Assembly (NCBI GenBank): GCA_002427325.1
Contig: DIQS01000005.1
Span: forward strand, 7,956 to 14,744
Origin: Cloacimonetes bacterium UBA5456
GTDB lineage: Bacteria > Cloacimonadota > Cloacimonadia > Cloacimonadales > Cloacimonadaceae
DNA length: 6,789 nucleotides
Direction: 5' to 3'
The translations under genes were made by a program, and so were the position numbers. The notes below the pieces were generated by a model, which saw only the letters and a program-made list of their open reading frames with translations, was not told the DNA's origin and searched no databases. Below, piece by piece: positions 1 to 5,212 of the stretch. Position 1 is the stretch's first letter, and each line of letters begins with the position of its first letter.

Positions 1-583
1 CGTCCAAGGCGCGCTTATAGGGCAAGACTGGTGGGGCGGCGGGCACAGCAGGTTCTTCAGGCACAATCGGCGCAGGTTTCGGCTTCTTCTTGCGGGAACG
101 AAGCCATGAGATGAGCACCATCAAAGAGGAGATCACCGCCACGAGAAGGAGAAGCACATACAGCCACAGCGGGACTTGCCAAGGATAGCTCTCCAGCGGC
201 TTTATCTCGCGTAAAAGGGTGTCTTCCTCGGCACGGCTTCGCAAGACAAAGACGCGGAAAGCATCCGTCTCGCCGCCTGAAGGGAGTATGCCGCTACTCT
301 TGAGCTTCAATTTGGGAAAGGAGAGTGTTCCAGTTCTCAGCGGCATGAGGTCAAGCTCGGCATGGCTTCCCTCATCCTTGCGAGTGATGCGCTTATCAAG
401 TACGCGAAAGGAACTCAGAGTATCGGGAACCTCTATCTTTTTAAGAGGAAAATCAGTGTCGATCTTGAGGGTGAAGCGCGAGCCTATATGCAGACTATCC
501 GCACCCGTGAGGCTCTGAGAAAGCCCCGCCAACAAGGGCAAAGTGAGGACAAAACAGGCAAGAACAAGATAGAATCGCTTCAT
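1..583 (-). CDS. BatD/DUF4381-like membrane protein, C-terminus off the window
   Basis: The frame is open for 194 codons from an ATG at 583 to the left edge, so the 3' end is missing. The N-terminus (MKRFYLVLACFVLTLPLLAG) is a typical Sec signal peptide. Residues about 30-115 look like a beta-rich periplasmic domain (SRFTLKIDTDFPLKKIEVPD; RTGTLSFPKLKLKSSG). A single membrane helix follows at about 137-161 (VPLWLYVLLLLVAVISSLMV), then a basic stop-transfer stretch (RSRKKK), a proline/alanine linker, and the start of a likely helix (YKRALD). This layout matches the BatD or DUF4381 proteins that follow DUF58 genes in Bat-type operons. The start overlaps the upstream DUF58 stop as ATGA, and a GAGG ribosome binding site sits inside the DUF58 3' end, implying translational coupling. 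The family assignment rests on architecture and context, not on a diagnostic motif. Confidence 0.75.
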   Translation of the reverse strand, partial: MKRFYLVLACFVLTLPLLAGLSQSLTGADSLHIGSRFTLKIDTDFPLKKIEVPDTLSSFRVLDKRITRKDEGSHAELDLMPLRTGTLSFPKLKLKSSGILPSGGETDAFRVFVLRSRAEEDTLLREIKPLESYPWQVPLWLYVLLLLVAVISSLMVLISWLRSRKKKPKPAPIVPEEPAVPAAPPVLPYKRALD

Positions 584-1470
584 CTGTGTTTCCTCATGTT
601 TCTCAGCGCAAAGAACTGTCTCAGCTTTTGCACATAGGAGTCGCGATTAAGGAAGAGCAGATGATCCGCACCCATCTTCTTGATGCGCTCTTCCAGCTCT
701 TCTTGCTCACGATTAACGAAGGCACGATATTGCTCTCTTATCTTCTTGGAAGAGGTGTTGAGCACGCCCAGACGCCCGTCTTCGGGGTCATAAAGCCTTA
801 GATAACCCGCTTTGGGAAGCTCCCGCTCGTTGTCATCTTGCACCTGAATCGCGATGAGATCATGCTTTTTTGCCAAGATGCTCATCTCTTTCTCGTAGTC
901 GCTATCATAGAAGTCCGAGAAAAGGAAGACTACGGCGCGCTTCTTGAGGATACGTGCGGCATATTCACAAGCGCCGGCAAGCGAGGTGTCCTTCCCGGCA
1001 GGATCATGGTTGAGTATCTCCGTGAGTATCTCCAACGCACGATTGCGTCCTTTTGAAGGCGGGATATATTTCTCCAATTGGTCGGAATAGAGAATGAGCG
1101 AGATGCGATCGGAATTTGCCACAGCGGAGAAGGCAAGCGTTGCGATAATCTCAGCGATACGCTCCTTTTTCAGCGCATAGGAGCTACCGTAAAACATCGA
1201 CGCGCTATAATCCACGAGAAAGACCACATTGAGTTCCCGTGTCTCTCGATAGAGCTTCACAAAGGGCTGACCGAGGCGTGCGGAGACATTCCACTCGATA
1301 TCCCGAAAGTTATCTCCCGGCTGATATTCGCGAACCTCGCTAAACTCTATACCTTGTCCACGGAAACTGGAATGATATTCCCCGCTAAATATCTCATTTA
1401 CGATGTTTTTAGTCTTGATCTCAAGCCGGCGCACCTTTTTGAGGAGGTCGGCAGTGCTGATGATTTGCAA
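580..1470 (-). CDS. DUF58 family protein with vWA-like metal site
   Basis: A 296-residue cytosolic protein of the DUF58 family, whose members are usually encoded beside a MoxR ATPase and are presumed to be its partners or clients. The DUF58 signature is complete: GEYHSSFRGQGIEFSEVREY at residues 30-49, then PGDNFRDIEWNVSARLGQPF at 51-70. A von Willebrand A-like fold follows with the metal-binding DxSxS motif at D87, S89 and S91 (DYSASM), a probable third-loop threonine at T162 (KDTSLAG), and an aspartate at D186 (FSDFYDS). There is no membrane segment. The start is a TTG at 1468-1470: no ATG lies close upstream, a GGGAG ribosome binding site sits six bases before it, and the resulting N-terminus (ISTADLLKKVRRLEIKTKNI) is where family members usually begin. 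It lies 19 bases after moxR and overlaps the next gene by four bases. Its substrate is unknown. Confidence 0.95.
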   Translation of the reverse strand: MQIISTADLLKKVRRLEIKTKNIVNEIFSGEYHSSFRGQGIEFSEVREYQPGDNFRDIEWNVSARLGQPFVKLYRETRELNVVFLVDYSASMFYGSSYALKKERIAEIIATLAFSAVANSDRISLILYSDQLEKYIPPSKGRNRALEILTEILNHDPAGKDTSLAGACEYAARILKKRAVVFLFSDFYDSDYEKEMSILAKKHDLIAIQVQDDNERELPKAGYLRLYDPEDGRLGVLNTSSKKIREQYRAFVNREQEELEERIKKMGADHLLFLNRDSYVQKLRQFFALRNMRKHR

Positions 1471-1476
1471 GCTTCT

Positions 1477-1481
1477 CTCCC
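1477..1481 (-). promoter_or_regulatory. Ribosome binding site fixing the UUG start of the DUF58 gene
   Basis: The minus strand reads GGGAG, six bases before TTG at 1470-1468. It supports initiation at this rare start codon, since there is no ATG in frame nearby that would preserve the conserved N-terminal helix. Confidence 0.7.
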
Positions 1482-1489
1482 GCTTTATA

Positions 1490-2476
1490 TTATGGAACTT
1501 CGATTTCGTCTAAAATCTTGCCGATGATCTCCTCTGCGAGAATCTCTTCGGCTTCAGCTTCATAGGATGGGATGAGACGATGGCGCAAGACCTCACGTGC
1601 AATGGCTTTCACGTCATCTGGGATGACATAGGCTCTGCCTTCCAAGAAAGCATGAGCTTTGGCACCACGGGCAAGATAGATGCCGGCACGCGGTGAAGCA
1701 CCATATTGGATGAGGCTTTTGAGCTGTCCCAAGCGCGGATAACGCTCAGGATGACGGGTTGCAATCACGAGATCGAGGATGTAATCCATGAGGCGGTCTT
1801 CCATGTGAACGCTGTGCATCACGCGGCGCAGTTCTTCGATGCGCGCAGGGCTGATCACGGGCTGAATTCCCGCTGGCTGAGGGTCCACCATGAGATTCAA
1901 TATCTGCCGTTCTTCCTCTTTATTGGGATAGCGGATGAGCAATTTGAACATAAACCTATCGACTTGCGCTTCGGGAAGGGGATAAGTTCCTTCTTGCTCG
2001 ATTGGATTTTGGGTGGCCATCACGAAGAAGGGATCGGGCAGCTTTTCACTTACATCGCCGATCGTCACCTGCCGCTCCTGCATTGCTTCCAAGAGGGCAG
2101 ATTGCACCTTTGACGGCGCACGATTGATCTCGTCTGCGAGGATAAAGTTTGCAAAGATAGGCCCCTTTTTGGGCGTGAATTCTCCCGTCTTTTGGTTATA
2201 GATAAGAGTTCCTGTGATATCTGCCGGCAGCAGATCGGGCGTAAATTGAATGCGGGCAAAGCGTGCTTGCAGTGAATGAGCCAAGGAACTGACAATGAGC
2301 GTCTTAGCCAGACCGGGCACACCTTCGATGAGCACGTGACCATCTGCCAAGATAGCAATCAAGAGCCGGCTGATAATCTTATCTTGCCCGATGACTGCCT
2401 TGGCTATTTCTTCGCGGATAACTCTAAGACTTGCAGAGCTTTCCGAAACTTTTGCTTGGATCTCGTCGATTAACAC
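1490..2476 (-). CDS. MoxR family AAA+ ATPase
   Basis: A 328-residue ATPase of the MoxR group (AAA_3 core plus AAA lid), a chaperone-like hexameric machine thought to remodel or insert metal into vWA-domain proteins. Visible motifs: Walker A GVPGLAKT at residues 52-59, Walker B FILADEINRA with D115 and E116, the MoxR signature PSKVQSALLEAMQERQVTIG at 121-140, sensor 1 around N157 (MATQNPIEQEGTYPLPEAQ), the arginine finger region at R174 (VDRFMF), and sensor 2 at R263 (GASPRAG). The length is normal for the family and no key residue is missing. The start is a GTG at 2476, chosen because AGGGGG lies four bases before it and the helix preceding the ATPase core is complete from there. It is the first gene of the moxR-DUF58-BatD-like set. 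The specific client in this organism is not known. Confidence 0.96.
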   Translation of the reverse strand: MLIDEIQAKVSESSASLRVIREEIAKAVIGQDKIISRLLIAILADGHVLIEGVPGLAKTLIVSSLAHSLQARFARIQFTPDLLPADITGTLIYNQKTGEFTPKKGPIFANFILADEINRAPSKVQSALLEAMQERQVTIGDVSEKLPDPFFVMATQNPIEQEGTYPLPEAQVDRFMFKLLIRYPNKEEERQILNLMVDPQPAGIQPVISPARIEELRRVMHSVHMEDRLMDYILDLVIATRHPERYPRLGQLKSLIQYGASPRAGIYLARGAKAHAFLEGRAYVIPDDVKAIAREVLRHRLIPSYEAEAEEILAEEIIGKILDEIEVP

Positions 2477-2480
2477 AAAA

Positions 2481-2486
2481 CCCCCT
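2481..2486 (-). promoter_or_regulatory. Ribosome binding site for the GTG start of moxR
   Basis: The minus strand reads AGGGGG followed by TTTT and GTG. The same AGGGGG plus four-base spacer occurs before the histidine kinase start at 3977, which supports both start choices. Confidence 0.7.
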
Positions 2487-2523
2487 GATTGTGGATTTAT
2501 TAATTATTATTTTAACGCCAAAA

Positions 2524-2554
2524 CGGGAACCCGGCGAACATACCGAAATTCCCG
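2524..2554 (-). terminator. Weak terminator-like hairpin between rpmB and moxR
   Basis: CGGGAA at 2524-2529 pairs exactly with TTCCCG at 2549-2554, and an inner CGG (2532-2534) can pair with CCG (2543-2545), giving an interrupted stem. On the minus strand the stem is followed by only four T residues and then GGCG, so termination may be partial. It lies 38 bases past the rpmB stop and 48 bases before moxR, the usual place for an attenuating or partial terminator. The rest of this 115-base gap is AT-rich near moxR, where a promoter could lie, but I see no convincing -35/-10 pair. Confidence 0.4.
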
Positions 2555-2591
2555 ATTGTCTATAAAAAAGCCGAGCCTAAACTAAATTATA

Positions 2592-2792
2592 TTATTCGAC
2601 GGAGACCGCTTTGCGGACTTTATTTGCCTTGAGGCAAGAGCTGCACACTTTAACGCGTTTAGTCCCGTCGTCAGTGATGGCGCGGATTGTGTGTAAGTTT
2701 GGATAGAATCTACGCTTGGTGGCGTTCAAGGCATGAGAGCGATGATTGCCGACTTGAGCAGTCTTTCCACAGATGTCGCATATCTTTGACAT
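2592..2792 (-). CDS. rpmB: 50S ribosomal protein L28, four-cysteine form
   Basis: A 66-residue basic protein of the bL28 family, a component of the large ribosomal subunit near the E site. The family core is clear: GNHRSHALNATKRRFYPNL at residues 15-33. It carries two CxxC pairs, C5/C8 (CDICGK) and C50/C53 (CSSC), the zinc-ribbon (C+) version of L28; many bacteria carry a cysteine-free form expressed under zinc limitation. The start ATG at 2792 has AAGGA ten bases upstream. It lies 69 bases downstream of the histidine kinase and has its own recognisable promoter in that gap. It is not beside rpmG here, unlike in Escherichia coli. Zinc binding is inferred from the cysteines. Confidence 0.97.
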   Translation of the reverse strand: MSKICDICGKTAQVGNHRSHALNATKRRFYPNLHTIRAITDDGTKRVKVCSSCLKANKVRKAVSVE

Positions 2793-2827
2793 GATAAACC
2801 GTTCCTTAATTTTTTGATTTGAGTGCC

Positions 2828-2855
2828 ATTAAAAATTACCACTCATTTTTGACAA
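2828..2855 (-). promoter_or_regulatory. Probable sigma70-type promoter of rpmB
   Basis: On the minus strand TTGTCA (2855-2850) is followed by a 16-base spacer and TTTAAT (2833-2828). Both hexamers match consensus at five of six positions. It fits fully inside the gap after the kinase stop and would give a leader of about 30 bases. Confidence 0.55.
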
Positions 2856-2861
2856 GTATTT

Positions 2862-3977
2862 TTATTTCACCGTCTGCGGGAGGCGCACATCAAAGCGGCT
2901 GCCATGCGGTTCGACAGGGAAATATTCCATGCGTCCTTTGTGTTCCATCACGATTTTATGACAGATGGGAAGTCCGAGTCCTGTGCCACGCTGTTTCTCT
3001 TCCGTCACAAAGGGTTGGAAGATGCTGTCGCGTATGCTCATCGGCACTCCGGGGCCATTGTCGATTACGCTGATCTGCAGCCAGCCTGAGCTCTTGGTTG
3101 CCGTCACGCGAATCTCGCCCGGCTCGATCATTGCCTCGCTGGCATTTTTAATGAGGTTTTCCATCACGCGGCGGATTTTATTCTCATCAAAATAGACGGG
3201 CTCAGTGATCTTGTGTTCAAATACCAAATCGATATCTCTGCCTTTCATCGCTGTTTCATGGCACTTTTGCAGCTCTTCAAAGAAGCTGTTGAGATCCACT
3301 TTTTGGATGACGGGCGTCACTTCCACTCCACGCGCAAAGTCCAGGATTTCTCGCACCATTTGGTCGATGAGCCGCGACTGTTTGACGATGCTTTGGCTAA
3401 ATTTGTCGCTATCGGGATAGAGATTTTCAATCAGTTGAGCGGTGAGGATGATGACCGTAAGCGGGGTCTTGATATCATGAATCACGCGACTGACTGCCAT
3501 GCCGATGGTCATAAGACGATTTTTACGCAACATCTCATCGAGCAGCTCAACAAAGCGCTCATTGGTATCCCTCAGGCGCGTAGAAAGAGTCTGCATGAGA
3601 TTGATCATCACAACGGGATGTTTGTAGGAAAGGCGCACAAACGCTTCTTTATTGATATCCAGAACTTCAACGTCTTCAAGGACTTCCACGGTTGCACTTC
3701 GCGGTGCATCGCTGATGATTCCCATCTCGCCGAAGACCTCGCCCTCTTGGAGCGTCGTGAGTTCCGCAAAAGGAGACTCCATGCTTTTGAGACTCTTTTT
3801 GATCGTCACTTTGCCCTGCATAATATAAAACAAAGAATTGGCGTTATCATGTTCTGTGATGATTAGATCACCCACTTTAAACTTACGCTTTTTCAAGTCT
3901 TCTTCATAAGGAACCAAGTCTTCTTCTTTGAGGCCTTGAAAAAGCAATATTGACTTACACGCTTCACTGGCTTTCAT
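2862..3977 (-). CDS. Soluble sensor histidine kinase with cyclic-nucleotide-binding-type domain
   Basis: A 371-residue protein with no membrane segment, so it senses a cytosolic signal. Residues about 10-125 form a CAP_ED/cNMP-binding domain: LFYIMQGKVTIKK (49-61) and the phosphate-binding cassette VFGEMGIISDAPRSATVEVL (81-100), with E84, R93 and S94 in the positions that contact cAMP in CRP-like domains. A short helical linker (about 126-155) leads to a HisKA domain with H-box VIHDIKTPLT, phospho-acceptor H167, and HDxxT arrangement typical of bifunctional kinase/phosphatases. The HATPase_c domain has N-box NLIKNASEAM (274-283), G1 DNGPGVP (306-312), and G2 GTGLG (331-335). The start at 3977 is preferred over an ATG at 4058 because AGGGGG lies four bases before it and the longer version would translate through the likely promoter. 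No response regulator is encoded in the window. Ligand and partner are unknown. Confidence 0.94.
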   Translation of the reverse strand: MKASEACKSILLFQGLKEEDLVPYEEDLKKRKFKVGDLIITEHDNANSLFYIMQGKVTIKKSLKSMESPFAELTTLQEGEVFGEMGIISDAPRSATVEVLEDVEVLDINKEAFVRLSYKHPVVMINLMQTLSTRLRDTNERFVELLDEMLRKNRLMTIGMAVSRVIHDIKTPLTVIILTAQLIENLYPDSDKFSQSIVKQSRLIDQMVREILDFARGVEVTPVIQKVDLNSFFEELQKCHETAMKGRDIDLVFEHKITEPVYFDENKIRRVMENLIKNASEAMIEPGEIRVTATKSSGWLQISVIDNGPGVPMSIRDSIFQPFVTEEKQRGTGLGLPICHKIVMEHKGRMEYFPVEPHGSRFDVRLPQTVK

Positions 3978-3981
3978 TTTT

Positions 3982-3987
3982 CCCCCT
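3982..3987 (-). promoter_or_regulatory. Ribosome binding site that sets the kinase start at 3977
   Basis: The minus strand reads AGGGGG, four A residues, then ATG. The upstream in-frame ATG at 4058 has no comparable site, and the 27 extra residues do not resemble the family's N-terminus. Confidence 0.75.
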
Positions 3988-4016
3988 GCACATAGGTTTT
4001 TTCTTTTGGTAAAGAC

Positions 4017-4040
4017 ATTATAAGTGTGAAAAGCTGTCAA
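4017..4040 (-). promoter_or_regulatory. Candidate promoter region of the histidine kinase (odd spacing)
   Basis: On the minus strand a perfect TTGACA (4040-4035) and a perfect TATAAT (4022-4017) lie only 12 bases apart, too close for normal sigma70 use as a pair. Either the TATAAT works with another upstream contact or an activator, or one hexamer is fortuitous. The location, 40 bases before the chosen start, is right for a promoter. Confidence 0.4.
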
Positions 4041-4060
4041 GCCTTTTGAACGCTCCACCG

Positions 4061-4087
4061 TTTATTTTAGCCTTTTTTGAAAATAAA
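4061..4087. repeat. AT-rich 8-bp inverted repeat
   Basis: TTTATTTT at 4061-4068 is the exact inverse of AAAATAAA at 4080-4087, with an 11-base spacer. It lies upstream of the kinase's candidate -35 element. It could be an operator, but because the arms are almost all A and T, chance occurrence is quite possible. Confidence 0.3.
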
Positions 4088-4132
4088 CCAGCATTTCTTG
4101 CGGGGATTTTTGTGCATAAATGTATTGATATG

Positions 4133-4144
4133 CAGTGATCACAG
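4133..4144. promoter_or_regulatory. Palindrome CAGTGATCACAG just upstream of the FISUMP promoter
   Basis: A perfect 8-bp palindrome GTGATCAC (4135-4142) extends to 12 bp with one mismatched pair. It ends eight bases before the -35 hexamer, a usual place for an activator site. The match to a known operator is not established. Confidence 0.3.
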
Positions 4145-4151
4145 GTTTTTC

Positions 4152-4180
4152 TTGACAAGCATTCAGTTATTGCATATATA
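4152..4180 (+). promoter_or_regulatory. Sigma70-type promoter of the FISUMP-domain gene
   Basis: A perfect TTGACA (4152-4157), a 17-base spacer and TATATA (4175-4180). Transcription would begin near 4187, giving an untranslated leader of about 80 bases. No riboswitch-like fold was recognised in the leader, which is A-rich. Confidence 0.65.
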
Positions 4181-4211
4181 GTGCTCATAGCCTAAACTAT
4201 AGAAACTGAAT
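4161..4211. repeat. Nested inverted repeats across the FISUMP promoter and start site
   Basis: The outer arms ATTCAGTT (4161-4168) and AACTGAAT (4204-4211) are exact inverse copies. Inside them TATAGT (4177-4182) and ACTATA (4196-4201) are also exact inverse copies, centred three bases away from the outer pair. The left outer arm lies in the promoter spacer and would not be transcribed from the predicted start, so a DNA-level operator fits better than an RNA hairpin. Confidence 0.4.
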
Positions 4212-4265
4212 CCTTTATTAAAAAAACACAATCACGACTAAAACAAAATCAACAAGGAGTAAGAC

Positions 4266-5027
4266 ATGCTTATATCTCGCAAAACGACCATACTTTTAAT
4301 TCTCGCCGTTCTCATGATCACAGGCGGGCTTTTTGCGCAAGAAGTCATGAGAATCACGCGCAAAGACAGAACAATCATCGACATCCCCACCTCGGAGATC
4401 GACAAGATTACTTTCCATGGTGGAGCTCCCCAAGTTCTGGACGATCAGCTCAGGGATGCAGACGGCAACGTCTATAAAACCGTGCGCATTGGAAACCAAG
4501 TTTGGATGGCTGAAAACCTTCGCACCACGAAGTATGCCGACGGCAGCCCGATTCCTGAAGTGCGGGACAACGACGCTTGGAAAGACAACAGCAACCCCGC
4601 CATGTGTTGGCCAAACAACGATAAAGCAAGCTATTCTAAAACCTATGGCGCACTCTATAATTGGGAAGTCGTAAACACCGAAAGATTGGCACCTCCCGGC
4701 TGGAGAATTCCCACGAGAGAAGATTTTGATGAATTGGTAGAGTTTGCAGGCGCAAAGAATGCCTTCAAATTGATGACAAATCAAAAAGGCATCTGGATAA
4801 ACGATAAGGGCACCAATGAGACCGGCTTTACCGCCACCTCCGGAAACAGAAAACATGACGGCGGCTTTTCCCAGTTCAACACCGTCAGCGGCTATATCTG
4901 GAGCTCATCCATAAATTTCGCAAGCCCAAACAATGCCTTCGGTTTAGGATTTAATTATGGTGGACACTTTGGTCTTAACACCTTCCGGCGTGCATCAGGC
5001 AATTACATCCGCTTCATCAAAGAATAA
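4266..5027 (+). CDS. Exported FISUMP (Fibrobacter major paralogous) domain protein
   Basis: A 253-residue protein with a clear Sec signal peptide (basic MLISRK, hydrophobic 7-22, cleavage probably after LFA at 24). Next comes a short segment, RITRKDRTIIDIPTSEIDKI at 29-48, of a kind common at the start of Bacteroidota and Fibrobacterota surface proteins. Residues about 62-253 are one FISUMP domain (Fib_succ_major): DADGNVYKTVRIGNQVWMAE (64-83), YGALYNW (127-133), LAPPGWRIPTREDFDELVEF (141-160), NETGFTATSGNR (184-195), and GYIWSSS (209-215), ending with the terminal IRFIKE. Family members often have CPSGWHLP where this one has APPGWRIP, so that cysteine is absent; C114 is the only cysteine. 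There is no C-terminal sorting domain. AAGGAG lies six bases before the ATG. It is a single-gene unit with its own promoter and terminator. The family's function is not known. Confidence 0.92.
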   Translation: MLISRKTTILLILAVLMITGGLFAQEVMRITRKDRTIIDIPTSEIDKITFHGGAPQVLDDQLRDADGNVYKTVRIGNQVWMAENLRTTKYADGSPIPEVRDNDAWKDNSNPAMCWPNNDKASYSKTYGALYNWEVVNTERLAPPGWRIPTREDFDELVEFAGAKNAFKLMTNQKGIWINDKGTNETGFTATSGNRKHDGGFSQFNTVSGYIWSSSINFASPNNAFGLGFNYGGHFGLNTFRRASGNYIRFIKE

Positions 5028-5051
5028 GCCAAACAAACCATAATACTATTT

Positions 5052-5079
5052 GCGGGATGGAGCCTCTATCCCGCTTTTT
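5052..5079 (+). terminator. Intrinsic terminator of the FISUMP-domain gene
   Basis: GCGGGAT (5052-5058) pairs perfectly with ATCCCGC (5068-5074) around a 9-base loop, followed at once by TTTTTATTT. It lies 24 bases after the stop codon and separates this gene from the aldolase operon. Confidence 0.92.
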
Positions 5080-5145
5080 ATTTCCCCAAAAACCACAATA
5101 TTTCTCTCAACCTCTTCTTTTTTTGCCCAAAATAAAAGATTTATC

Positions 5146-5175
5146 TTGACTCAGAGGCTTATGGATTATTATATA
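5146..5175 (+). promoter_or_regulatory. Probable promoter of the aldolase-GAPDH operon
   Basis: TTGACT (5146-5151), an 18-base spacer and TATATA (5170-5175). An overlapping TATACT (5172-5177) is a better hexamer but would need a 20-base spacer. The leader would be about 30 bases. The stretch between the terminator and this promoter (about 5080-5145) is AT-rich with no further signal seen. Confidence 0.55.
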
Positions 5176-5212
5176 CTATGAAAACTAAATATCAGACTTT
5201 AGGAGGTTTATC

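Noticed and set aside
1078..1527. Plus-strand open frame of 149 codons across the DUF58 start
   Set aside because: It overlaps the coding end of moxR and the most conserved part of DUF58 and shows no family resemblance.
2562..2590. GGCTCGGC followed by six T residues on the minus strand just after rpmB, resembling a terminator tail
   Set aside because: No complementary left arm lies upstream to form a stem, so it is not a terminator by itself.
3213..3866. Plus-strand open frame of 217 codons antisense to the histidine kinase
   Set aside because: It lies wholly over a kinase gene with complete conserved motifs, has no recognisable domain, and has no plausible ribosome binding site.
3978..4058. 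Longer kinase N-terminus starting at ATG 4058
   Set aside because: The 27 extra residues have no domain similarity and would be translated from the likely promoter; a strong ribosome binding site lies directly before 3977.
4128..4145. Possible CRP-type site suggested by TCACA at 4139-4143
   Set aside because: The partner TGTGA six bases upstream is absent, so the TGTGA-N6-TCACA consensus is not met.
4181..4265. Possible riboswitch in the 80-base leader of the FISUMP gene
   Set aside because: The leader is A-rich, with no conserved riboswitch motif and no terminator or anti-terminator pair.
4296..4856. Minus-strand open frame of 186 codons antisense to the FISUMP gene
   Set aside because: The plus-strand gene has a signal peptide, domain motifs, promoter and terminator; the antisense frame has none of these.
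4196..5190. Similar 16-base stretches after both TATATA boxes (4196-4211 and 5175-5190, 13 of 16 identical)
   Set aside because: Both regions are AT-rich and a match of this size is about what chance would give between two short intergenic regions.
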